Source: Rhizocola hellebori (GTDB lineage Bacteria; Actinomycetota; Actinomycetes; Mycobacteriales; Micromonosporaceae). Taken from it: 64,000 nt of DNA. Positions 9,676-17,554 of this stretch are shown here, piece by piece. The notes under the pieces were generated by a model that was given only the letters and a program-made list of their open reading frames with translations, searched no databases and was not told the DNA's origin. The DNA is taken from the NCBI RefSeq assembly GCF_016862955.1, contig NZ_BONY01000001.1:395466-459465 (forward strand). The letters run 5' to 3'. The first letter of the stretch is position 1, and each line of letters begins with the position of its first letter. The position numbers and the translations under genes are program-made.

Positions 9676-9790
9676 GGCCGCCACCACCTCTACGTTTAGC
9701 TTCAGGTTAACGCACCTTGCCAAGATCGGCGTTGCCCGGATGCTGGGACTCACCACATGCTTGACAACTATGAATCTTGAAACCCAAAGC
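9676..9790. promoter_or_regulatory. Divergent promoter region LysR/VOC
   Basis: 115 bases between divergent start codons. It contains a LysR-like T-N11-A candidate around GGTTAACGCACC (9702-9713) and a TTGACA at 9761-9766. The latter lies too close to the VOC start to be its -35 box unless a later start is used. LysR autoregulation here is inferred from layout only. Confidence 0.4.
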
Positions 9791-10204
9791 ATGAAAGCGC
9801 ACGTCAGCTCGATCCTCCTGGGCGTCCAAGACCTGGACAGGTCAAAGCAGTTCTACACAGAGGGGCTCGGCTGGAAGATCAAGGACGACTTCGGAGTCTC
9901 CGTGTTCTTTGAATCGGATGGAAGCTCTCTTGTCGGCTTCTACGGCCGCGAAGGCCTGGCCGGCCTGGCTGGCACGAGCCCTGCAGGCAGCGGCTTCAGC
10001 GGGCTTGTCCTCACCTACGTCGTGCGTAGTGAGGCGCGAGTGGACGAGATCATCGCGGTGGCCGAGAAGGCCGGCGCCACGATCCTCAAGCCCGCCGCCG
10101 CCCTGCCGTGGGGCGGGTACGGCGGCTCCTTCGCGGACCCGGACGGCTACATCTGGAGTCTGGGCTACAGCGCCCAGGCAGCGGACCAGCCCTACGCCGA
10201 GTAA
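9791..10204 (+). CDS. VOC family (glyoxalase-like) protein
   Basis: 137 residues beginning MKAHVSSILLGVQDLDRSK. It has the usual VOC elements: GVQDLDRSKQFY at the first strand-helix, a central loop, a second beta-alpha-beta half (LTYVVRSEARVDEI), and the terminal FADPDGYIWSLGY segment with the Glu/Asp metal-site region. An upstream in-frame ATG at 9770 is possible; 9791 is chosen because conservation starts there, though neither has a clear Shine-Dalgarno. Divergence from the LysR gene suggests it is that regulator's target. Substrate unknown. Confidence 0.82.
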   Translation: MKAHVSSILLGVQDLDRSKQFYTEGLGWKIKDDFGVSVFFESDGSSLVGFYGREGLAGLAGTSPAGSGFSGLVLTYVVRSEARVDEIIAVAEKAGATILKPAAALPWGGYGGSFADPDGYIWSLGYSAQAADQPYAE

Positions 10205-10336
10205 CCGCCGAGGGAAGCTGCCGGCGGAAGATCACCACCTGCGCCAGCGGACCCACAGGCCCCACGCACAGTTCCTGGCCTCACCACTGCGGCGAGGCCA
10301 GGAACCCTAGAGTTGGCAAGGTGGAGGGAGTACATC

Positions 10337-10771
10337 ATGAAATTTAGGACCCGCGTTGAGCCTCCGGAGCCCATGAGAGGGCTGGAAATTCCGCAAAAGA
10401 TTGTGGAGGCGCTCGGTGCAGGCGGACGGCCGCCGGTGACGATCACGATCAACGGGCATTCATGGAAGAGCCGAGTCGCTATCATGCGCGGCCGGCACCT
10501 GCTCGGCCTGAGCAACGCCAATCGGCAAGCCGCCGGTGTCGTGACCGGCGACGAGGTTGAGGTCGAGATAGAACTTGATACCGAGCCCCGTGTCGTGATC
10601 GAGCCCCCGGACTTCGCCCGTGCTCTGGACGCCGACCCGGTCGCCCGGGCCGCCTACGACCGTCTCGCTTACAGCCACAAGCGCGAGCACGTGAGCGCTA
10701 TCGAACGCGCGAAGAAGCCCGAAACGCGCACACGGCGGATCGAGAAGGCCATCACCACGCTGCGGGACTGA
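10337..10771 (+). CDS. YdeI/OmpD-associated, DUF1905-domain protein
   Basis: 144 residues. The N-terminal half (MKFRTRVEPPEP ... GLEIPQKIVEALG) matches DUF1905, a small beta-barrel-like fold. The C-terminal half (PPDFARALDADPVARAAYDRL, SHKREHVSAIERAKKPETR) matches the YdeI/OmpD-associated family, whose helical pair includes the recurring 'R..RI.KA' end. GGAGGGAG lies 6 bases before the ATG, fixing the start. Members are sometimes annotated as bacteriocin-protection proteins, but the function is not established. It appears monocistronic. Confidence 0.85.
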   Translation: MKFRTRVEPPEPMRGLEIPQKIVEALGAGGRPPVTITINGHSWKSRVAIMRGRHLLGLSNANRQAAGVVTGDEVEVEIELDTEPRVVIEPPDFARALDADPVARAAYDRLAYSHKREHVSAIERAKKPETRTRRIEKAITTLRD

Positions 10772-10965
10772 CGACCCACATGTTTCGATCCATCCAATTC
10801 GGAGCTACACCGTTAGATCCACAGTCCCCGCCGCCGAACCCGGCTCACCCACCGCCCACCCCCTCGCTCTGCTTGCCTCCTGGCCACCACCAACGACACC
10901 CCGGCCGGAACAGACCACAACGCGCGGGCAATAGACACACGTTCCACGTAGTGGTCTGACCAAAA

Positions 10966-11000
10966 GGGTTGGTGGACAGCGTCTACGCCGCCACCAACCC
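10966..11000 (-). terminator. Intrinsic terminator of the first GH78 gene
   Basis: A 10-bp perfect stem (10966-10975 with 10991-11000) followed on the minus strand by CCCTTTTGG, 14 bases after the GH78 stop codon. It is among the few terminators here with a T run. Confidence 0.8.
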
Positions 11001-11014
11001 CATGCCGGTTAGCG

Positions 11015-14000
11015 CTAGCCGGTGCTTCTCAGCGACGCGATGACGGCGTCAGTTTCTCGGACCAGGGCGTCGCGTGCGCCCGCATCCCTGACGACGTGCG
11101 GGTCGTTGGCGAGTCGCTTGAAGTCCTCCAGCTGCCTGATGGCTTCTGACTCACGGCCCAGCAGGGCAAGAATCGCCGCTACCGCGATCCGCACCTGCAA
11201 CTTGACCGAGCCGATGATGCCGATCTTCCCCTGTGCGGTGAAGGCCGCCACGAGCTTGCTGAGCGAAGCGAGCGTCGCCGGCGCGGAGCTGAACTCGAAT
11301 CGTCCTTCACCGACGCGGTACACGTCATAGTTGCCACTGCGGCGCAGCAAGGTGGCGCTGCCGGCCAGCACCTGGCTGGTGCTGGTGTCGGCGGTGGCCA
11401 GCGGCACCCAGACCTCTCCGCTCGTGCCCGACGGCGAGACGACCTGCATGTGGAACTGGCCGTCCGCGACATCTTGAGCCCACTTCACCGACAGGGCGCC
11501 ATAGCGTGTCGGTACTTGTCCTTGCGCCCAGGCGAGGTCGGTGGGTTGGGGCTTGACTGTCCAGCTCCGGTAGCCCGGATCGACTGCTGTCGAGCCGAGG
11601 ACAGCCTCGGTGAGGATCTGCGTCGGGCCGGCGCCCCACGCGTGGGCCAGGCTGTCGAACCCGCGGCTGGGCAAGCCGTTGCTCAGGACGAATTCCCAGA
11701 AGGTACCGGTGTAATAGCCGCTGTTGGGGTCGACCTGCAAACCCCATAGGCGCCGCAACAGTTCCAGCGCACCGGCCGCGTCGTTGCTGCGGATGCGGGC
11801 CATCATCTCCCAGGTGTTGTTCAGGGGTTCGATGGTGTGGCCGAAGGGATCGGTCATGCTGGGCGCCGGCTGGGTGATCTCGCTGCCGTGCGGCTGCCAC
11901 CGTTCCTTGAAGTAGGTCAGGATGGGGGAAACCTTGTCCGGCGCGGCGACACCCAGCCGGATCGCGTTCATGTTCGCGTCGAGCGGGAAGACGTTGGGCC
12001 GGGTGTCGGTGTGCTGGTACAAACCGGCGGTCTGGTTGAACAGCCGCGAGTTGATGGCCTCCTTGAGTGCGGCCGCTTTTTGGGTGTACTCGGCCACCTT
12101 CTCCGGTGTGCCGACGTGGCTTTCCAGCCACGTCATCTCCTGGAGCAGCTCGTAGTAGGCGAGGCTGTATTCGGTGACCTCGCCGGTTTGGGTGGTCTGC
12201 CAGTAATCGTTGTCGTTGGTAACGATCAGGCCGTTGGCGTTCACTCTCGACCCGTGATAGGCCGTTGCTGCTTCGAGTTTGGGCAGCAGCCCGGCCAGGT
12301 ATTCGGTGTCGCCGGTGTAGCGGTAGTACTGGACCGCGATGATGGCCGAATAGGCGGAGTAGGTGACCGCGTAATCGAAGGCGCCACAACCTCGGAAGCC
12401 GACCGCGCTGGTGAGGCGGCCGGTTGCGGCCTGTAGGTTGACGATGCTGTCGATCGATCCCCTGACATAGGGATGGCTGTTGGAGCCGATCGAGATCATG
12501 GCGACCGGGTCGGTGACCATGAGGTCGCCGGACCATACCGCCCGGTCGCGTTTGGCGCCGTCGAAGAAGACCGGCACGGTGAAGCAGGGCGCCACGCCTA
12601 CCGGCACCATGTCCATCTGCGCGGTGTAGGCGCCCGCGTACCACATCCGGTTGAACTGGTCGTCGCTGGACAGGAACCAGCCCTCGTACTTGTCCGCCGG
12701 TGCGCGGTAGGCCTTGAAGTTCAGGCCGGCGCTGGTCAAGGTGACCGTGCCCGGGGTGGTCAGTTCGATCGATTCGAAGCGGAATCCGCCGCGGAGACCG
12801 CCGGTGTAGGTCTGCGGGGTGGTGATGGACAGGTTGATCTGCGCGCCGTTGTCGTTGACGTAAGTCCCGGTTCCGGTCAGGGTCGTCCCCGCCGGGTAGG
12901 GGTTGGTCAGTGCGGGGGTGAACGAAATCCCTGAGCCTGCACTGGAAACGGTCTCCCCGGTGCGGTGCGCGCCGGTGAGCGCGGGCGTGAAGGTGATGCC
13001 GCTGCCTGCGCCGCGGATCGTGGTCCCCGACGCGTGCGCAAGGTCCAGCGCTGGCGAGAAGGTGATACCCGTGCCGGGTGAAGCGAGCGTGCTCAGCGTG
13101 GTGTGCGGGTTGGCCAGTGCCGGGGTGAATGTCACGCCTGTCCCTGGTTTGGTCAGATCCAGCACGGCCGCGCCCACGTCGTACACATTGGACAGTGGTG
13201 TGGTCAGGGTGAGCCCGGAGCCGGTGGGCCCGGCCGTGCCGACGGTCTGGATGACTTTGGTCTCGCGGCTCGCGCCAGCACCGACCGAAATCGTGTCCCC
13301 CACGGCGAATCCCGCCACGCTCGCCACCCTCAGTGTGGTCGGCCCGGGCGGCTCGGTGACGTTGAAGTTCCAGGGCGCGATCCCGTAGGCACCGCTGATC
13401 GCCGCCGCGGGCCACGAGGAGTCGTCGAAGCCGGCGGTGTTCCACCCGGCCGGAGGTGTCGCAGGTGTGCCGGCCAGCGCCTTCCACGAGGCGTCGGTGA
13501 CGATCCGGGTCCCGTCGAGTTCGGCTGCCGCGATGACGCTGCCCGCACCGCCGCTGTTGAACGGCGCGATGGCGATCACGTTGGTACCCGGCACGAGCAG
13601 AGACTTGATGTCCGAGATCTGCGAGGTGCGCCAGGCGTTGTTGGCCCCGGCGGAGCTGGACACCTGAACGCCGTTGACGTATGTCGCATGTCCATCGTCG
13701 GCGTTGACCCGCAGCACAGCGCTAGCCAGCGCCGCCGGATCGGCAACGTTGAACGTCTTGCGCAGATAGATGGTCCCGGGCGGCGTGACGGTGCTTGCCC
13801 CCGCGACGTTCCAGACCCAGTTCGCACCGGCCAGCGCGGGCACCGGCTGTCCGGAGTTGACGTTCTGTGCCGCTACAGTGCTGTTGGTGCCCGCGGTGCC
13901 GACCTGGGTGATGGTGACATGGTCTTGGCCCGGCCCGGGATCGATGTCGATCTCGCCGCCCACCGTCAGGCCGCTGACACTCGTCACTTTAACATTCGTG

Positions 14001-14938
14001 TCACCGACGGCCGCCGCATCGAACAGCTGCGATGTTGTCGCGGCAGTACCGACGCTGCTGACCGTGCGCACTTCAAGCCCGGCACCGGAATCGAGCAGCA
14101 GACGCTGACCGGTGGCGAACCCGGCCACGTTTGCCACCTTGAGGTTGGTCGCTCCCCCGGCCACCGGATACACCACGGTGGTCGGAGCGCCTGCGGAGGT
14201 GCCCACCGCCGTGATGGTGACCGTCTCGGAGCCAAGGGTCAAAGGACTGCCTATGGTGTACCCGGCAACGCCTGCGACATTGACATTTGTGTCCCCCGGC
14301 GAGGCCAGCAGGACCAGCGAGGTGTTGGGCGCGGCGGCGGACCCGACCGCGGTCACGGTCCGGGTCTCGGTGCCGAGCACGATTGGGGAGCCGACGTAGA
14401 ACGGCGTGGCAGCAGCGACTTTGACGTTCACCGCACCGGCGTTCGCCTCACGCGACAGCGTCGTCGTGGTGTTGGTGTTGAGGAAAGGCAGGGCTTCGCT
14501 GGTGGAGATGCGCAGGTTGTTGGTCGTGGCGGGCGGTGCCGGCGTGCTTGCCGAGACAACGGCGAACGGTGTTCCTCCCATCTCCTGGCCGTAGTCCAGG
14601 ACGATGATGGCGGGCTGCCCGCCGGGTTCCACTGTCATCACCGTCGCGCCACTGCCATCCGTGAGCGCCTGCGCGTTGGTCACGGCGCCATGGGTGCGGA
14701 CAATTCTGACCGGCTTGACGTCATCGTTGGACGGTCCGGGCACAAGGCGTTGCCAGTCAGGATTTTCCGGCCAAGTAGGCAGACCGCTTGCGTCATGTAG
14801 GCCAGAGGTGGGTGCTTGCGAACCGGCCGAGGCCGAGCCCGCGGGAAGCACAGCGACGAGCATTCCGATCAACGCCATGACCGCGGTGCGCCGCCCGTGG
14901 CGATCTAAGCGTTCCCATAACATCCCGTGAAGCCGCAT
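11015..14938 (-). CDS. Secreted multidomain GH78 alpha-L-rhamnosidase with repeat modules and C-terminal FIMAH domain
   Basis: 1307 residues with a signal peptide ending near SASAGS (~39). The N-terminal beta domain (~50-150) is shared with the next gene. A ~540-residue insertion follows: five copies of a ~45-residue module ('TNVKVxxVxGFxVGxxI...VTxVGTA', ~160-355 and 527-570), a rhamnosidase-N-like jelly-roll (~365-525, FDDSSWP), and four ~22-residue 'GITFTPAL' repeats (~597-690). The (alpha/alpha)6 GH78 catalytic domain (~750-1140) carries FFDGAKRDRAVWSGD and NNTWEMMARI; a beta tail and a FIMAH-type helical domain (LVAAFTAQGKIG) end it. AAGGAG sits 5 bases before the ATG. It should release terminal rhamnose outside the cell. 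Confidence 0.85.
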   Translation of the reverse strand: MRLHGMLWERLDRHGRRTAVMALIGMLVAVLPAGSASAGSQAPTSGLHDASGLPTWPENPDWQRLVPGPSNDDVKPVRIVRTHGAVTNAQALTDGSGATVMTVEPGGQPAIIVLDYGQEMGGTPFAVVSASTPAPPATTNNLRISTSEALPFLNTNTTTTLSREANAGAVNVKVAAATPFYVGSPIVLGTETRTVTAVGSAAAPNTSLVLLASPGDTNVNVAGVAGYTIGSPLTLGSETVTITAVGTSAGAPTTVVYPVAGGATNLKVANVAGFATGQRLLLDSGAGLEVRTVSSVGTAATTSQLFDAAAVGDTNVKVTSVSGLTVGGEIDIDPGPGQDHVTITQVGTAGTNSTVAAQNVNSGQPVPALAGANWVWNVAGASTVTPPGTIYLRKTFNVADPAALASAVLRVNADDGHATYVNGVQVSSSAGANNAWRTSQISDIKSLLVPGTNVIAIAPFNSGGAGSVIAAAELDGTRIVTDASWKALAGTPATPPAGWNTAGFDDSSWPAAAISGAYGIAPWNFNVTEPPGPTTLRVASVAGFAVGDTISVGAGASRETKVIQTVGTAGPTGSGLTLTTPLSNVYDVGAAVLDLTKPGTGVTFTPALANPHTTLSTLASPGTGITFSPALDLAHASGTTIRGAGSGITFTPALTGAHRTGETVSSAGSGISFTPALTNPYPAGTTLTGTGTYVNDNGAQINLSITTPQTYTGGLRGGFRFESIELTTPGTVTLTSAGLNFKAYRAPADKYEGWFLSSDDQFNRMWYAGAYTAQMDMVPVGVAPCFTVPVFFDGAKRDRAVWSGDLMVTDPVAMISIGSNSHPYVRGSIDSIVNLQAATGRLTSAVGFRGCGAFDYAVTYSAYSAIIAVQYYRYTGDTEYLAGLLPKLEAATAYHGSRVNANGLIVTNDNDYWQTTQTGEVTEYSLAYYELLQEMTWLESHVGTPEKVAEYTQKAAALKEAINSRLFNQTAGLYQHTDTRPNVFPLDANMNAIRLGVAAPDKVSPILTYFKERWQPHGSEITQPAPSMTDPFGHTIEPLNNTWEMMARIRSNDAAGALELLRRLWGLQVDPNSGYYTGTFWEFVLSNGLPSRGFDSLAHAWGAGPTQILTEAVLGSTAVDPGYRSWTVKPQPTDLAWAQGQVPTRYGALSVKWAQDVADGQFHMQVVSPSGTSGEVWVPLATADTSTSQVLAGSATLLRRSGNYDVYRVGEGRFEFSSAPATLASLSKLVAAFTAQGKIGIIGSVKLQVRIAVAAILALLGRESEAIRQLEDFKRLANDPHVVRDAGARDALVRETDAVIASLRSTG
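12871..13150. repeat. Internal GITFTPAL tandem repeats in the GH78 gene
   Basis: Four imperfect copies, ~66 bases each, encode 'xGITFTPALxxxHxxGxTxxGxG'. They sit directly before the region homologous to the neighbouring GH78. They look like surface spacer or adhesion modules; one copy of the same module also occurs in the GH78 at 35144. Confidence 0.8.
13876..14461. repeat. Internal ~45-residue beta modules (four in tandem) in the GH78 gene
   Basis: Four consecutive copies encode 'TNVKVAxVxGFxxGxxLxL...ETVTxVGTA' units, with a fifth at about 13230-13360. They are diverged at DNA level but share the protein pattern with the GH78 at 35144 (ATTVKLDSVADYHVGGTI). Confidence 0.78.
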
Positions 14939-14966
14939 GGGATCTCCTTCGTTTGCAAAGGGCGAT

Positions 14967-15002
14967 GGCCGGCCAGGGCGCAGATCCCGCCCCGGCCGGC
15001 CG
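14967..15002 (-). terminator. GC-rich hairpin between tandem GH78 genes
   Basis: Inverted repeat GGCCGGCCAGGGCG / CGCCCCGGCCGGCC (one mismatch) lies 6 bases after the stop of the upstream GH78. It could end or attenuate transcription before the second GH78. There is no T tract. Confidence 0.6.
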
Positions 15003-15007
15003 GTGTA

Positions 15008-17479
15008 TCAGGACTTGACGAAGGTGAATTCGTCGACGTCGAACAGGTTGCCGGTACCGGCGAAGGTCAGGTAGACGTTCGCGGTGCCGGCGGGCACGCC
15101 GGAAAGCGTTGTGGTGACGTTGGTGTAGGTGTCCCAGCCGCCGGTGGAGGGCACGCTGACCGAGCCGATGATGGTGCCGGTCTGCGACCCGGTGCGCACC
15201 TGCAACGTGCCGCCGTTGCCGCCTGAGGAAACCCGCGCCCGCAAGGACACGGCCCCACCGACGTTGACGTTGTTGTAACCCGCCCAGTCCCCCGCGGCGA
15301 TGTAGCCCAGCCGCGCGCCGCCATTGGCGCCGCTGGCGCTGACGGCCTGCACCCCGCTCTGCGAGCTGAAGGATTCAGCCTGCACGGTCACGTTGGTGCC
15401 GGGCTGGCTGGACGGGGACGAGGTGGGCGAGACCGACGGAGACGGCGTCGCTCCCGAAGGCCCGGAGCTGAACGAGAACGTTCCGGCGCCCACCGTGTAG
15501 ATGTCGTAAAGCCCGCTGCGCCGCACGAAGTTGGCGCCGGCCGTCAGCGCGGAACTGACGCTGCCCGCCGAGGCGAGCGGCACCCACACCTCCCCGCTGG
15601 TACCGCTCGGTGAGGTCACCTGGAGGTGGAACTGGCTGGCGGTGTCCTGTGCCCACCTGACGATCAGGGAGCCGTTGGCCGTGGGAACCTGGCCCTGGGC
15701 CCAGGCGAGGTTGGCCTGATGCGGCTTTACCTGCCAGGTGGAGTAGCCCGGGTTGACGGCGGTGGCCCCCAGGACCGATTCGGTGAGCACCTGGGTCGGG
15801 CCTGCTCCCCAGGCATGCGCGAGACTGTCGAATCCACGGTCGGGCAGTCCGTCGCTCATGACGAATTCCCAGAACGTGCCCGTGTAGAACCCGCTGTTCG
15901 GATCGACCTGAAGCCCCCAGAGGCGGCGCATGAGCTCGAGCGCGCCGGCGGTGTCGTCGGCCTGCATCCGCGCCATCATTTCCCAGGTGTTGTTGAGCGG
16001 CTCGATGGTGTGCCCATACGGGTCGGTCATGCTGGGAGATGGTTGCGTGATCGGGCTTCCGTGGGCCTGCCAGCGGCTCCTGAAGTAGCTCAGGATGCCC
16101 GGCACGCTTGCCGGTGTCGCCACCCCGAGGCGGATGGCGTTCATGTTCGCGTCGAGCGGGAAGACGTTGGTCCGAGTGTTGGTGTGCACGTAGAGGCCGG
16201 CGCTCGCGTTCCACAACCGGGAGTTGATCGCGGTCCTGAGCGCGTTGGCCCGGTTGGTGTAGTCGGTGACCCTGGCCGCCGTACCGACCCTGCCCTCCAG
16301 CCAGATCATGTTCTGGAGCAGCTCGTAGTAGGCGAGGCTGTACTCGGTGACCTCGCCGCTCTGGCTGGTCTGCCAGTAGTCGTTGTCGTTGGTGACGATC
16401 AGGCCGTTGGCGTCGAGCCGGGTCGCGTGATACGCCGTCGCGTTCTCCAGCCTTGGCAACAGCGACGTGATGTACGCGGTGTCGCCGGTGTATCGGTAGT
16501 ACTGGACCGCGATGATGGCCGAGTAGGCCGAATAGGTGACGGCGTAATCGAAGGCGCCGCATCCCCGGAAGCCGACCGCACTGGTCAGCCGGCCGTTGGA
16601 CGCCTGCAGGTTCATGATGGCGCTGATGGAGCCCCGAACGTAAGGCCCGCTGTTGGTGCCCAGCGACAGCTGCGCCACCGGATTGGTGATCATGAGGTCG
16701 CCGGACCAGATGGCCCGGTCACGCTTGGCGCCGTCGAAGATGACCGGCTGGGTGAAGCAGGAGGCGACACCGGTGGGGACCATGTCCATCTGGGTGGTGT
16801 AGGCCCCGGCGTACCACATCCGGTTGAGCTGGTCGTCGCTGGACATGAACCAGCCCTGGTACTGGGCTGGGCCGGCGCGGTAGGCCCGGAAGTTCAACCC
16901 GGCCGCGGTCAGGCTGACGGTTCCTGCGGTCCGCAGCTCGATGGCCATGAACCGGAAGCCGCCGCGCAACGCACCGGTGTACCGCTGCGCGCTGGTAACC
17001 GTGAAGTTGATTTGCGAGCCGTTGTCGTTGACGAACGCCCCGCTGCTGTTGGTGAGAAATCCGATCGCCTCGCTGGTGGATATCCGGACCGTGTTCGACG
17101 CGGGCGTGGACGCCGACACCGTGACGTAAGGCGTTCCGCCCACCTCTTTGCCGAAGTCGAGAACGATCGCGGCGGGCTGGCCTCCGGACGGGACGGTAAT
17201 GACGGTGGTACCGGTGCCCTGGACCAGCGCCGCGGCGTTGGTCACCGAGCCTTGTGTGCGCACGACGCTCACGGGCCTTACGTCGTCGCTGGACGGCCCC
17301 GGCACAAGGCTTTGCCAGTTCGGGTTCGCCGGCCAGGTCGGCAAGGCCGCCACCGAAGGGCTTGCCGGCATCAGAATCGTGACCGCCACGGCCACCACCA
17401 CACTGACCACGGCGCAGATCAGAGCTTTGGCAGATGTCCGCAAGCGCGGGTGTTGCCTTGAGAATTCGCCATCGTGCAT
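15008..17479 (-). CDS. Secreted GH78 alpha-L-rhamnosidase with C-terminal CBM6
   Basis: 823 residues. A signal peptide (hydrophobic ~25-45, cleavage near PSVAALP) is followed by an N-terminal beta domain and an (alpha/alpha)6 GH78 catalytic domain with FDGAKRDRAIWSGD, CGAFDYAVTYS and EPLNNTWEMMARM. A Ser/Pro-rich linker (SGATPSPSVSPTSSPSSQPG) joins a C-terminal CBM6 (VQAESFSSQSG ... GDWAGYNNV ... LFDVDEFTFVKS). It is a close paralogue of the next gene but lacks its ~540-residue insertion and FIMAH tail. GGAGGA 5 bases before ATG 17479 decides the start over an upstream ATG. It is probably co-transcribed with the GH3 gene 75 bases upstream. Predicted role: extracellular removal of terminal alpha-L-rhamnose. 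Confidence 0.88.
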   Translation of the reverse strand: MHDGEFSRQHPRLRTSAKALICAVVSVVVAVAVTILMPASPSVAALPTWPANPNWQSLVPGPSSDDVRPVSVVRTQGSVTNAAALVQGTGTTVITVPSGGQPAAIVLDFGKEVGGTPYVTVSASTPASNTVRISTSEAIGFLTNSSGAFVNDNGSQINFTVTSAQRYTGALRGGFRFMAIELRTAGTVSLTAAGLNFRAYRAGPAQYQGWFMSSDDQLNRMWYAGAYTTQMDMVPTGVASCFTQPVIFDGAKRDRAIWSGDLMITNPVAQLSLGTNSGPYVRGSISAIMNLQASNGRLTSAVGFRGCGAFDYAVTYSAYSAIIAVQYYRYTGDTAYITSLLPRLENATAYHATRLDANGLIVTNDNDYWQTSQSGEVTEYSLAYYELLQNMIWLEGRVGTAARVTDYTNRANALRTAINSRLWNASAGLYVHTNTRTNVFPLDANMNAIRLGVATPASVPGILSYFRSRWQAHGSPITQPSPSMTDPYGHTIEPLNNTWEMMARMQADDTAGALELMRRLWGLQVDPNSGFYTGTFWEFVMSDGLPDRGFDSLAHAWGAGPTQVLTESVLGATAVNPGYSTWQVKPHQANLAWAQGQVPTANGSLIVRWAQDTASQFHLQVTSPSGTSGEVWVPLASAGSVSSALTAGANFVRRSGLYDIYTVGAGTFSFSSGPSGATPSPSVSPTSSPSSQPGTNVTVQAESFSSQSGVQAVSASGANGGARLGYIAAGDWAGYNNVNVGGAVSLRARVSSGGNGGTLQVRTGSQTGTIIGSVSVPSTGGWDTYTNVTTTLSGVPAGTANVYLTFAGTGNLFDVDEFTFVKS

Positions 17480-17554
17480 GAGGATCCTCCTGTGTTTCGG
17501 CAACTGCAGTGCCGGCTCACCAGGCGTGGGCCGGCCAAGCCACGCAGGCGGGTA

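Noticed and set aside
9761..9766. TTGACA as -35 box of the VOC gene
   Set aside because: The -10 box would fall at the start codon; no matching hexamer at the right spacing.
10858..10965. Possible small gene after the YdeI-like protein
   Set aside because: No start with ribosome site; only Pro/His-rich translation in a GC-biased stretch before the GH78 terminator.
13103..14800. 565-residue plus-strand frame
   Set aside because: Antisense to the repeat-rich part of the GH78 at 11015; repeats explain its length.
15626..17461. 611-residue plus-strand frame
   Set aside because: Antisense shadow of the GH78-CBM6 gene.
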